Below, piece by piece: positions 1 to 11,500 of a stretch of 64,000 nt of DNA (position 1 is the first letter of the stretch; the number at the start of each line of letters is the position of its first letter). The stretch comes from Deroplatys truncata (lineage: Eukaryota; Arthropoda; Insecta; Mantodea; Mantidae). A program made the translations under genes and the position numbers. The notes under the pieces were generated by a model. The model ran no database searches. It was not told where the DNA came from and saw only the letters and a program-made list of their open reading frames with translations. The stretch covers positions 558,001 through 622,000 of the forward strand of contig CM060985.1 in NCBI GenBank assembly GCA_030765065.1, in the 5' to 3' direction.

Positions 1-552
1 AGAACGTCAAGCCTGATAAACAGGCCTCTGAGCAAAATTACCGGTCTTACATGCCCAATATAGAATGGGGTGCTAAGAGCCACGGTAGTTAAAGAACGTC
101 AAGCCTGATAAACAGGCCTCTGAGCAAAATTACCGGTCTTACATGCCCAATATAGAATGGGGTGCTAAGAGCCACAGTAGTTAAAGAACCTCAAGCCTGA
201 TAAACAGGTCTCTGAGCAAAATTACCGGTCTTACATGCCCAATATAGAATGGTGTGCTAAGAGCCACAGTAGTTAAAGAACGTCAAGCCTGATAAACAGG
301 CCTCTGAGCAAAATTACCGGTCTTACATGCCCAATATAGAATGGGACGCTAAGAGCCACAGTAGTTAAAGAACCTCAAGCCTGATAAACAGGCCTCTGAG
401 CAAAATTACCGGTCTTACATGCCCAATATAGAATGGGGTGCTAAGAGCCACAGTAGTTAAAGAACCTCAAGCCTGATAAACAGGCCTCTGAGCAAAATTA
501 CCGGTCTTACATGCCCAATATAGAATGGGGTGCTAAGAGCCACAGTAGTTAA
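1..552. repeat. 92-bp tandem array, six copies
   Basis: Six consecutive copies start at 1, 93, 185, 277, 369 and 461, giving an exact 92-bp period. Copies differ by only a few substitutions, such as AACGTC versus AACCTC near the unit start. The array may extend left of the window. No reading frame runs through it, since 92 is not a multiple of three. Confidence 0.97.
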
Positions 553-589
553 ATAAAACTCAATTTCAATTCTTATACAAAATTAGTTC

Positions 590-905
590 TGAATGAAGAG
601 AACTTCACAGAAAATTCAAGATATACATTTTATATGTCATGTAAATATTATCTTCAATATATGGTATTTTAATAAGACTCATTTTGTTAGAAAATCCAAA
701 ATTTTGAAAAATATACCATGTAAAGAGCAGTTTGGGGTGGGAGATTTTCTTGAAGCATGTGTTGCATCTTTGGAACCTAAATACCAAATTTGGTATTTAT
801 CTGACGAGTTATGCTGTTCACAGGCTTTTTTTTTTGGATTCAAGAGACTCAAAACATGTACTTCCAGTGTTGAATTTTTGGGTGGAATGCAATATCTTCT
901 GATTA
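590..905 (+). repeat. Dispersed unclassified repeat, copy a
   Basis: This stretch aligns by eye with 2058-2540, 3990-4330, 45630-45975 and 49975-50285. Shared landmarks in order are TTCACAGAAAATTCAAGATA, a CATGTAA block, a segment reading like PKYQVW, GATTCAAG and TTTTTGGGTGGAATGCAATA. An open frame at 593-1021 is an accident of the repeat and I do not call a gene. The family has no visible transposase or tRNA head. Confidence 0.75.
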
Positions 906-1350
906 AGAGATGTAGTCAACTTTGTCTTGGTTATCAACTAAGCAGTTATGAAACACTATTATCTTTTACTTATGCCCATTTCAAGGTTATGGCATTTGCT
1001 TTTGGGGAGCTTGTTCCCTAATACAAAATATATTTGTGATTCAAAGGCCTTGCATTTTTAAAATAAGGCTATTTTAAGTATTTTAAATTTTTAACAGTAT
1101 ATGGTGTGTATTCGTTAGGTTTTATTGAATGTGTATATAGTAATATCAATGATGGAGAATGTCATGATTAAAATACAAGAAACTGTAACAGCAGAACATA
1201 ATTTCAGATCGCCCATGGTCATAGGTTTAAAATCTAACTGAAAACATTAAACAAATCAGAGAGGAAAGAAAATTTAGGAAGCTTGTGAAAGAATATGTAG
1301 TATTATTATGTAATATATGTATGACCTTACGATAGCAATGATGTTTTAAA
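906..1350. other. AT-rich stretch, nothing recognised
   Basis: I see no coding similarity, no tandem structure and no clear element ends here. It lies downstream (3') of the last ABCA exon found, so it is intronic or 3' flanking sequence of that gene. Confidence 0.5.
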
Positions 1351-1647
1351 TGTTTCACAGGAGAAAATGGATACAACAAGATAATCAAAGCAAAGCAAAG
1401 CAAAAGAAAATCATGAAAGAAATAAGCACCCTCACCGCAGAAAAAGATAGTAACAACATATTCAGGAGTTTCACTTACCGCCCAAAAGCATTCAGAAAGA
1501 TCTTTAGAAAACAAAATATCATCTTGGCTCCAATAAACGGATACTCAGTAACAAACATGCTAAATTCGAAAACAAAAGATGAGATCCTACCAGACATTAC
1601 ATCCAAAATATAGCAAATCAACTGTATGGATTGTGAAAAGTTTAAAC
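1351..1647 (+). mobile_element. Penelope-like element fragment (linker region)
   Basis: The frame from 1350 reads FRSFTYRPKAFRKIF and then LAPINGYSVTNML, followed after a stop by QINCMDCEKF. The same order, FTYHPWAFRKFERIF, LAPQNKFSLKNLL and YEISCEDCEKYY, occurs in the larger Penelope-like frame at 48.7-49.8 kb. It therefore covers the linker between reverse transcriptase and the start of the GIY-YIG endonuclease. It is a short decayed remnant. Confidence 0.75.
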
Positions 1648-2057
1648 CAAAAGAAGTCCAAAAATTGGAACCTAAGAACACTTCAGAAATGTTAAGTTAA
1701 AAAAAAAAATCTTATGTGTTACACTCACATGACTTTCTCTACTCTTGTACAAACTGTTTTTACAAACGCTTATTCTCCATATGCTTCATGTTAATCGAGA
1801 TGTTAATCTTACTGCTAATTTTCTGTAGGTGTAATGGGAATTGGTAGGCTTTAAGCGATAGTCAAATATTTTAAGAGCTGGTTGCTATGCGGAGTATTCC
1901 ATTCTCTTTGCATTACCAGAACAAAACAAAAAAAATGAATAATGAATTCCCATTTGAGAAAAAGTATAAGTATTGGAAATTTTAAGGGAATAACAAGCAA
2001 TATCTCGAAAATGATTCACTCAACAAAAAAAATGTATATGACATAAATTGTGTATTT
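1648..2057. other. AT-rich stretch with a shared short motif
   Basis: Nothing coding is visible. Around 1722-1745 lies CACATGACTTTCTCTACTC, a short motif that recurs at about 34008 and 44820 and in reverse at about 47040. It seems to be an end segment of the dispersed repeat family. Confidence 0.4.
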
Positions 2058-2545
2058 TAACGCGATCTACATTTTTTGTACAGTAAAATTTTGTCTATCT
2101 CTTATGGTTTACCAGTTATGCAAAAGTCGTTCACAATGAAGAATACTTTTGGAGACATTCTGAGAAAAATCAAGATATACATTTCTTTGTCATGAAAGTA
2201 TCTTAAACATATGATACTTTAATCAAAATCGTTAGAACCATTTTTGAGGAAATTAAAATTTTCGAAAAATGTTCCATGTAAAGGATAATCTGGGATGGAG
2301 GAATTTTCTTGGAAACCTTTGTGTCGCATCTCTGGAAGATACTGAACCTAAATACCAAGTTTGGTGCTTATCCGACTGTTTGTTTCTGAGTTATGCTGTT
2401 TTCTCACACACACGCACACGCACGTTTCCAAAAATGCTTTTTTTGGATTCAGGGGGTCTCAAAACAAATATTTCCGGTGAAATCTCGGTATCAAATTTTT
2501 GGGTGGAGTAGAATACTTCCCCTACTTACTGTACGTAGTAGAGAA
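2058..2545 (+). repeat. Dispersed unclassified repeat, copy b (longest)
   Basis: This is the most complete copy of the family, about 480 bp. It begins near a CGATCTACATTTTTTGT motif, includes TTGTCTATCTCTTATGGTTT, a CA-rich stretch at 2405-2428 (CACACACGCACACG), GGATTCAGGGGGTCTCAAAA, and ends with CTACTTACTGTACGTAGTAG followed by AGAAAGTAAAA. The end holds a small inverted repeat (CTACTTAC/GTAGTAG). Class is unknown to me. Confidence 0.75.
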
Positions 2546-3055
2546 AGTAAAAAGACAAGTCAGCAGTAGCATTTCACTTTTAGAATGAACACCAAATAGA
2601 TCATAAAACACTTTAATATGGAAGCACAAAGAACATCCAATAAATTTGTAAATCCTGCCACCATAGTGAAAAAGCTGATTGTTCCACCTCCAGAGAGAAG
2701 GCTGCTGCAACCAGCAATGGCAGTTGAACCCTCCGAGGTTGAAAAGGGAAAGAACAGCTAGTCTCTCATAAATTAAATTGTAAGTGATGTGTTTAAAATA
2801 TCAACTCCACAAATATACAAATAAAAGGTAATTTAAAATTGCTTTTGACTTGACTTTTTAGTTGCATTTTATATTATTATGCATATGTAGCAAACTGTGC
2901 CTTTATTATAATGTTTTGAGTTTTGAAGGACAAATGAATATCTTTTCTAATATAATAATCTAATCAGTCCAACCTTCCCCCTTGATGCTTTTGTCTAATG
3001 GAAAGTTGACGAACTGTGTTGATGACACTTCTAACTTCCTGTTCATGATAGGACA
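2546..3055 (+). other. Unassigned stretch with one 47-codon open frame
   Basis: The only thing of note is an ATG frame at 2618-2761 encoding 47 residues, with a composition less AT-driven than its surroundings (KLIVPPPERRLLQPAMAV). I know no family for it. It could be the tail of an old transposon-derived protein or chance. The rest looks featureless. Confidence 0.25.
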
Positions 3056-3350
3056 ATACATATGTATGCACAAAAGCATCAAATATGTGATTGAAAACAA
3101 ATTTAAAAAAATTGCTAGAAACAACAAATAATATTTCAGGCAACACTTAATAACCACAGAGGAAATGTACAAAAAAATACCACAAGAAATAACAGCTAAA
3201 AATTGCAGAAAAGTAGAGATTAAAGCAATAAAAAAGTGTTTAATAAAACATGTTTTTATAATATATAGGAATATAAATTTTAAGCAAAATCACATGACTT
3301 TCTTTACTAACTACTCTACAAATTATTCTTACAAAAGCTTATTATTGTAA
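3056..3350 (+). mobile_element. Probable LINE C-terminal scrap
   Basis: The frame at 3165-3350 begins MYKKIPQEITAKNCRKVEIK and ends near KHVF. That resembles the C-terminal tail of CR1-like LINE proteins (a KLP-type motif, then a basic helix ending in a short hydrophobic tail), as also seen on the minus strand at about 62.1 kb. Support is weak because it is short and decayed. Confidence 0.35.
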
Positions 3351-3424
3351 TCCTTGTTAATCCGAAGAAACCTTCACTTCATGTTTACAAAAGAGCACTA
3401 GTCAGATTTTTAAAGAGGTTCTCA

Positions 3425-3990
3425 CTACGTGATGGCTTCAAAATTTCATTCTCTTTGCACGAGCATGGAGCATACCTTTGTCTTATTTTGTTTGATAAAG
3501 ATTTCATCATTGCTCTGGATTGCACTTCAGCCTTGGGCTTATTGTACTACCTGTATCATTCATTATGCTTGCACCCTTTACCAAGGAATGCTGTATCATA
3601 AGAGATGCTTCTAGTTCTAAAAACAAGGCCTCACAGGAGCATACAATGTGTTGGGCTGTTTCAGCTTCTTTTTTGCAATCTAAGTTACACTCCCATTGTG
3701 TTAAGGTGCTTTTTCATAGGAGCACGTCCTGCAATAATTGTTCTCAGCTGAAGTTTGTTACATTTAAATAACCTTTCAGCTCTTTTGTTACATGATTTTC
3801 TAATAAATAGTTCACCATGTTTTATGATGGACCAGTTCTTAACAGCCTCTCTTACTAAACATCGAGAGCTGGCTCTGGTCGAATAAATTGTGAAACTGCT
3901 CCTTGTCTTGCAAGTCCATCATTTCCCTCTATGCCATGATGTCCCAGCACCCACATGAGTTGAACTTCATTCTGTTCTACCAAGCGGGAG
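3425..3990 (-). pseudogene. LINE RNase H and C-terminal remnant
   Basis: Read on the minus strand from about 3970, the sequence gives QLMWVLGHHGIEGNDGLARQ, close to the RNase H signature WVPGHxGIxGNExAD found in non-LTR retrotransposons with an RNase H domain. Further on it gives QLRTIIAGRAPMKKHLNTMG, matching the conserved segment after RNase H (a Q-LR...G...LN.HL..MG pattern). Stops interrupt the frame, so it is a dead 3' part of a LINE of a different clade from the CR1-like copies elsewhere in the window. No reverse transcriptase part is attached. Confidence 0.65.
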
Positions 3991-4330
3991 ATACTTTAAT
4001 GAGATCTACATTTTTTCTGCCGTAAGATTCTTGTCCATCTCTTATGGGTTATCAGTTATACAAAAGTCATTTAGAATAAAGAAAATTCAAAATATACATT
4101 TTCTTGTATGTAAATATCTTCAATATATGCCATTTTAATCAAAATTTTTGGAGTCATTATTGAGAAAATAAAATGTTTTCATGTAATGGGCAGTTTGGAG
4201 TAGGAGGATATTTTTAAAAATTTTTGTCACATCTTTGGAAGCTTATATACCTAGTTTGGTATTTATCCGTTTTTGAGTTATACTGTTCACATACACCAAA
4301 ATCTGTTTGTGAAAAGCTTATGGGTAAATG
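3991..4330 (+). repeat. Dispersed unclassified repeat, copy c
   Basis: It shares TGAGATCTACATTTTTTCTG, TCTTATGGGTTATCAGTTAT, GAAAATTCAAAATATACATT and a CTAGTTTGGTATTTATCCG block with copy b. The 3' end is lost or displaced: a minus-oriented family end lies at 4872-4940. Confidence 0.65.
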
Positions 4331-4871
4331 CAGTTTGAAACTGATGGTGAAATCAAAACTCAAATTTGGAATTATTTTTATTCATTATACTGTATAAATG
4401 CTCAAGATACACATTTGCAAACTTTGATAATAGAGGTTAGGGAATCAAAACGAATGTCTAATAAACATTAGGATTGTTTTCTTTTGTTACAAAACCTATT
4501 CCAGTGAAACCACATTTATATGTCTCTCACCTCTACATTTTTTGCACTTGTACGTTGTATATTGTGCACTTTTTCGATTTTGCATGCAAAGTTATCCCAC
4601 TTTCATGTTTTCCATTTATATGTTTTTGCATTTTTACGCTATTATTTTTACACCTCTACAGTCTGTTTTGTCATACTTACACATTATAATGACCAAAAAA
4701 TCATCATGAAACGTTTTGTATATGGTGTGGCCAGGTGATTGTTGGTTTGCTGTCTGCATGCACAGTTATAATCATTATTGCAGGTAAGCCAAAGGATCTC
4801 ATTGCAGGATCGGATAATCTTTACACTATGTATAGCATTCCCTGTCATTTACATCACTGACATTTTTACTT
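4331..4871. other. AT-rich stretch, nothing recognised
   Basis: Short open frames overlap at 4474-4738 but show only AT-rich composition. I see no transposon ends or coding similarity. Confidence 0.4.
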
Positions 4872-4940
4872 TTTCTACTATGTATAGTAAGTAGGGGAAG
4901 TATTTTATTCCACCGAAAAATTTGATACCAACGCAGTTGA
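4872..4940 (-). repeat. Dispersed repeat family, end segment on minus strand
   Basis: The sequence CTACTATGTATAGTAAGTAG followed by GGGGAAGTATTTTATTCCAC is the reverse complement of the 3' end of copy b. It lies in opposite orientation to copy c just upstream. Confidence 0.6.
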
Positions 4941-5148
4941 GTAAGCTTACAAGAAACAGAGTCTAGTAGTGCATTACGACAGTCTAAAGCTCATTAAACA
5001 CTCCCACTGAGAGCAGTAATGTTGAGGATAAAGCCCACGTTTAAGATTGTAGAGAGTTCCACTGCCACATCAGTCGATATCTGGTAGCTTATACCGCAAC
5101 AATGTCACATCTGTTTAAACCACTGGTAGTTACCTATAGTGTACCAAC

Positions 5149-5240
5149 CTGAGTTCTCCTTTCACCATAATACCAACACGAGAACAGAGTGCATCTGCTT
5201 CCTCCATGGAGTGGGTTGTTAAAATAGCACCACGGGTTCC
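5149..5240 (-). CDS. ABCA transporter exon, H-loop region of second NBD
   Basis: The minus strand reads [20 protein letters not shown], then [11 protein letters not shown]. This is the segment just after Walker B in the C-terminal ATPase domain of ABCA lipid transporters. The histidine of TTHSMEE is the H-loop (switch) residue, and HSMEE is characteristic of the second rather than the first domain. The exon starts in phase 0 after an acceptor reading TTACAG and ends in phase 2 (CTCAG) before a GTTGGT donor. Its 92 bp fit 30 codons plus two bases, and the start phase matches the end of the exon at 44426-44633. It has no stops. The following exon, expected to encode a CLGS-like continuation, was not found to the left. 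Confidence 0.9.
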
Positions 5241-5309
5241 CTGTAACATTTTCAAACATGGCTCAGCCAAAAGACACTGCACTTCTCTATAAAGTAGGCT
5301 AATAATCAC

Positions 5310-5565
5310 ACTTATTCAATGATATTTTGAGTGCACTAAAGCACTGGTTTAACAGTAATAAAATCCATATCAATTTTGAAAAAAACTACAATACAAAAAA
5401 TCCAAACATCACGGATCTAAGCATACACAATGAAATCACTGATTTTAAAAACATAGCATTCGTTGGTCTTATTGAGGATCACCAGGACTCGGGTTCTGAA
5501 TATGTTGCACATAAATCCTTATTAAGTGACTTTATGCCATCCTTATTTACATTGAGTGTTTAAAG
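5310..5565 (+). mobile_element. CR1-like LINE reverse transcriptase scrap
   Basis: The frame from 5327 reads LKHWFNSNKIHINFEKNYNT and later IHNEITDFKNIAFVGLIEDH. This is the region just after the catalytic FADD box in CR1-like reverse transcriptases (L..WF..NKL.LN..KT..., then ...FLGL.ID). It is a short isolated piece 86 bp from the ABCA exon, in the 39-kb intron and opposite to the gene. One small deletion within the motif is likely, since the usual K-T-x-Y spacing is short. Confidence 0.65.
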
Positions 5566-6527
5566 GGTTTTATATTTTACAACTTTCATTATTCACTTAA
5601 CACTACAACATAACGGTAATTTAGCGATGTTTTAGTGTTACAAATTCCACCTCAGAAACGGGTATAATTACTTCATGTCCCAAACTAGGGATGAGACAGG
5701 TCAGTGTTCCCTTCTTCACATTAGTAAGGTTCCTACTGTCATTTGGTATAATTCAAGAATTCAAAAGAGTTAATGCTACAGTTTTGTAAGACAATTTTCT
5801 TTTCAAATCCTTCAAACAAGAACATGGAATAAACATAAATTATCTCATTATTATTATTCTTATAACTGTTAATTTGTAACTTTCTGCACACTGATTTTAA
5901 TAAGTTAAATAAATCTAACTCAGATATATTTATTAGGCCTTTTCTGAAACTATTATGTTGATCCCTTTTTTTTAAATTTTCTTTCATTTTATATCTCATT
6001 TTTCAACAATTTTAGGTCATAAAATCTAGGAACAATATCAAACATGAAGCAGAATCTGAATCCACACTAAAAAGTTATGCCACAAGGCAAAGAATTCCTG
6101 TCCTTTAATTATGTAAAATAGCTAGAAGAAAATGCTATAAACATTTAAAGTAATGGAAGTTTGTCAGAGTACAATTATAGATTGTCACATAAAGGAACCT
6201 CAGCACAAAAATAACATAGAACGGATCAAAGTAAAAAAATTCTATATTAATGCAGATTACAATTCAAAACGGCAAGGGAACACAAGTTGTGGTTAGGAGG
6301 AAAAACACAATATTTAAAAAGTAAAACACAAACGGCAACAATGTAAAACACAAAAGCTAATTGTTTACGAAAAAAAGAAGCTGCAGAATAGGTCAAACCT
6401 CTGTAATAATACAAACGAGGAACAAGATGCGTGGGGAGACGACGAGTGTGTGTACATGTGCCAGAACCAGTAGTGAAAAATCTGAGGCATCACAATTTAG
6501 CTTCATTCTGTGGTTTAAGATGAGGTA
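5566..6527. other. AT-rich intronic stretch, nothing recognised
   Basis: No coding similarity, tandem structure or element end was seen. Only composition-driven short frames occur, for example on the minus strand at 5739-5999. Confidence 0.45.
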
Positions 6528-8599
6528 AGCACAAGTGAATTATACTCATGAGAGAAACATAAGAGTAATAGAAATCAGCCTGCTGACAAGGTTTATCACC
6601 TGCTGGCTTTAGACATGATGAAATATACATAACTGTTATCTCCTGAAACATCAAGTGAATTATCCTCACAAGAGAAACATATGAGTAACAGAAACAAGGT
6701 TTATCAGTTGCTGGCTTTAGACATCAGAAATATACATAACTGTTATCTCCTGACACATCAAGTGAATTATCCTCACAAGAGAAACATATGAGTAACAGAA
6801 ACAAGGTTTATCACCTGCTGGCTTTAGACATCAGAAATATACATAACTGTTATCTCCTGACACATCAAGTGAATTATCCTCACAAGAGAAACATATGAGA
6901 AACAGAAACAAGGTTTATCACCTGCTGGCTTTAGACATGAGAAATATACATAACTGTTATCTCCTGACACATCAAGTGAATTATCCTCACGAGAGAAACA
7001 AAAGAGTAATAGAAATTAGCCTGCTGACAAGGTTTATCGCCTGCTGGCTTTAGACATGAGAAATATACATAATTCTTATCACCTGACACATCAAGTGAAT
7101 TATCCTCACGAGAGAAACACAAGAGTAATAGAAATAAGCCTGCTGACAAGGTTTATCGCCTGCTGGCTTTAGACATGAGAAATATACATAACTGTTATCT
7201 CCCCAAGCAACAAGTGTATTATCCTCACAAGAGAAACATAAGAGTAACAGAAACAAGGTTGATCACCTGCTGGCTTTAGACAGGAGAAATATACATAACT
7301 GTTATCTCCTCAACTATTGAGTGAATTATCCTCACAAGAGAAACATAAGGGTAACGGAAACAAGGTTTATCACCTGCTGGCTTTAGACATCAGAAATATA
7401 CATAACTGTTATCTCCTCAAGCATCAAGTGAATTATACTCACAACAGAAACATAAGAGTAACAGAAACAAGGTTGATCACCTGCTGGCTTTAGACATGAG
7501 AAATACACATAACTGTTATCTCCTCAACCATTGAGTGAATTATCCTCACAAGAGAAACATAAGAGTAACAGAAACAAGGTTTATCACTTGCTGGCTTTAG
7601 ACATCAGAAATATACATAACTGTTATCTCCTCAACCATTGAGTGAATTATCCTCACAAGAGAAACATAAGAGTAACAGAAACAAGGTTTATCACTTGCTG
7701 GCTTTAGACATCAGAAATATACATAACTGTTATCTCCTCAAGCATCGAGTGAATCATACTCACAAGAGAAACATAAGAGTAACAGAAACAAGGTTTATCA
7801 CTTGCTGGCTTTAGACATGAGAAATATACATAACTGTTATCTCCTGACACATCAAGTGAATTATCCTCACAAGAGAAACATAAGAGTAATAGAAACAAGG
7901 TTTATCACCTGCTGGCTTTAGACATGAGAAATATACATAACTGTTATCTCCTCAAGCATCAAGGTGTATTAACCGCACAAAAGAAACATAAGAGTAACAG
8001 AAACAGGGTTTATCACTTGCTGGCTTTAGACATCAGAAATATACATAACTGTTATCTCCTCAAGCATCAAGTGTATTATCCTCACAAGAGAAACATAAGA
8101 GTAATACAAACAAGGTATATCACCTGCTGGCTTTAGAAATGACTAATATACATAACTGTTATCTCCTCAAGCATCAAGCTGTATTAACCTCACAAGAGAA
8201 ACATAAGAGTAACAGAAGCAGGGTTTATCACTTGCTGGCTTTAGACATCAGAAATATAAATAACTGTTATATCCTCAAGCATCAAGTATATTATCCTTGC
8301 AAGAGGATACGAGTAATAGAAACAAGGTTTATCACCTGCTGGCTTTACACATTACTAAATATACACAACTATTATCTCCTCAACCATTAAGTGCATTATC
8401 CTCAAAAGAGAAACATAAGAGTAACAGGAAACAAGGTTTATCACCTGCTGGCTTTAGACATCAGAAATATACATAACTGTTATCTCCTCAAGCATCAAGT
8501 GAATTATCCTCACAAGAGAAATGTAAGAGTAACAGAAACAAGGTTTATCAGCTGCTGGCTTTAGACATCAGAAATATACATAACTGTTATCTCCTCAAG

Positions 8600-11500
8600 C
8601 ATCAAGTGAATTATCCTCACAAGAGAAACGTAAGAGTAACAGAAACAAGGTTTATCACCTGCTGGCTTTAGACATCAGAAATATACATAACTGTTATCTC
8701 CTCAAGCATCAAGTGAATTATCCTCACAAGAGAAACATAAGAGTAACAGAAACAAGGTTTATCACCTGAGAACTTTAGATATCAGAAATATACATAACTG
8801 TTATCTCCTCAAGCATCAAGTGAATTATACTCACAAGAGAAACATAAGAGTAACAGAAACAAGGTTTATCACTTGCTGGCTTTAGACATGAGAAATATAC
8901 ATAACTGTTATCTCCTCAAGCATCAAGTGAATTATCCTCACAAGAGAAACATAAGAGTAACAGAAACAAGGTTTATCACTTGCTGGCTTTAGACATGAGA
9001 AATATACATAACTGTTATCTCCTCAAGCATCAAGTGAATTATCCTCACAAGAGAAACATAAGAGTAACAGAAACAAGGTTTATCACTTGCTGGCTTTAGA
9101 CATGAGAAATATACATAACTGTTATCTCCTCAAGCATCAAGTGAATTATCCTCACAAGAGAAACATAAGAGTAACAGAAACAAGGTTTATCATTTGCTGG
9201 CTTTAGACATCAGAAATATACATAACTGTTATCTCCTCAAGCATCAAGTGAATTATCCTCACAAGAGAAACATAAGAGTAACAGAAACAAGGTTTATCAG
9301 CTGCTGGCTTTAGACATCATAAATATACAAAACTATTATCTCCTCAAGCATCAAGTGAATTATCCTCACAAGAGAAACATAAGAGTAACAGAAACAAGGT
9401 TTATCACCTGCTGGCTTTAGACATGAGAAATATACATAACTGTTATCTCCTCAAGCATCAAGTGAATTATCCTCACAAGAGAAACATAGGAGTAACAGAA
9501 ACAAGGTTTATCACCTGCTGGCTTTAGACATGAGAAATATAAATAACTGTTATCTCCATAAGCATCAAGTGAATTATCCTCACAAGAGAAACATAAGAGT
9601 CACAGAAACAAGGTTTATCACCTGCTGGCTTTAGACATGAGAAATATACATAACTGTTATCTCCTCAAGCATCAAGTGAATTATCCTCACAAGAGAAACA
9701 TAAGAGTAACAGAAACAAGGTTTATCAGCTGCTGGCTTTAGACATCATAAATATATATAACTATTATCTCCTCAAGCATCAAGTGAAGTTTCCTCACAAG
9801 AGAAACATAAGAGTAACAGAAACAAGGTTTATCACTTGCTGGATTTAGACATCATAAATATACATAACTATTATCTCCTCAAGCATCAAGTGAAGTTTCC
9901 TCACAAGAGAAACATAAGAGTAACAGAAACAAGGTTTATCACTTGCTGGCTTTAGACATCATAAATATACATAACTGTTATCTCCTCAAGCATCAAGTGA
10001 AGTTTCCTCACAAGAGAAACATAAGAGTAACAGAAACAAGGTTTATCACTTGCTGGCTTTCGACATCATAAATATACATAACTATTAGCTCCTCAAGCAT
10101 CAAGTGAAGTTTCCTCACAAGAGAAACATAAGAGTAACAGAAACAAGGTTTATCACTTGCTGGCTTTAGACATCATAAATATACATAACTGTTATCTCCT
10201 GACACATCAAGTGAATTATCCTCACAAGAGAAACATATGAGTAACAGAAAGAAGGTTTATCACTTGCTGGCTTTAGGCATGATGAAATATACATAACTGT
10301 TATCTCCTTAAGCATCAAGTGAATTATCTTCGCAAGAGAAACATAAGAGTAACAGAAACAAGGTTTATCACCTGCTGGCTTTAGACATGAGAAATATACA
10401 TAACTGTTATCTCTCAAGCATCAAGTGAATTATCCTCACAAGAGAAACATAAGAGTAACAGAAACAAGGTTTATCACCTGCTGGCTTTAGACATGAGAAA
10501 TATAAATAACTGTTATCTCCTCAAGCATGAAGTGAAGTTTCCTCACAAGAGAAACATAAGAGTAACAGAAACAAGGTTTATCACCTGCTGGCTTTAGACA
10601 TGAGAAATATACATAACTGTTATCTCCTCAAGCATCAAGTGAATTATCCTCACAAGAGAAACATAAGAGTAACAGAAACAAGGTTTATCACTTGCTGGCT
10701 TTAGACATCATAAATATACATAACTATTATCTCCTCAAGCATCAAGTGAAGTTTCCTCACAAGAGAAACATAAGAGTAACAGAAACAAGGTTTATCACTT
10801 GCTAGCTTTAGACATCAGAAATATGCATAACTGTTATCTCCTCAAGCATCAAGTGAATTATCCTCACAAGAGAAACATATGAGTAACAGAAACAAGGTTT
10901 ATCACTTGCTGGCTTTAGGCATGATGAAATATACATTTCTGTTATCTCCTTAAGCATCAAGTGAATTATCTTCGCAAGAGAAACATAAGAGTAACAGATA
11001 CAAGGCTTATCAGCTGCTGGCTTTAGACATCATAAATATACATAACTATTATCTCCTCAAGCATCAAGTGAATTATCCTCACAAGAGAAACATAAGAGTA
11101 ACAGAAACAAGGTTTATCACCTGCTAGCTTTAGATAACAGAAAAATACATAACTGTTATCTCCTCAAGCAGCAAGTGAATTATCCTCACAAGAGAAACAT
11201 AAGAGTAACAGAAACAAGGTTTATCACTTGCTGGCTTTAGACATGAGAAATATACATAACTGTTATCTCCTCAAGCATCAAGTGAATTATCCTCACAAGA
11301 GAAACATAAGAGTAACAGAAACAAGGTTTATCACTTGCTGGCTTTAGACATGAGAAATATACATAACTGTTATCTCCTCAAGCACCAAGTGAATTATCCT
11401 CACAAGACAAACATAAGAGTAACAGAAACAAGGTTTATCACTTGCTGGCTTTAGACATCAGAAATATACATAACTGTTATCTCCTCAAGCATCAAGTGAA

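Noticed and set aside
593-1021. Open frame of 142 codons as a gene
   Set aside because: It lies on a copy of the dispersed repeat, and other copies do not keep the frame.
4960-5140. Next ABCA exon after the H-loop exon
   Set aside because: No CLGS-type continuation in the required phase could be read on the minus strand here.
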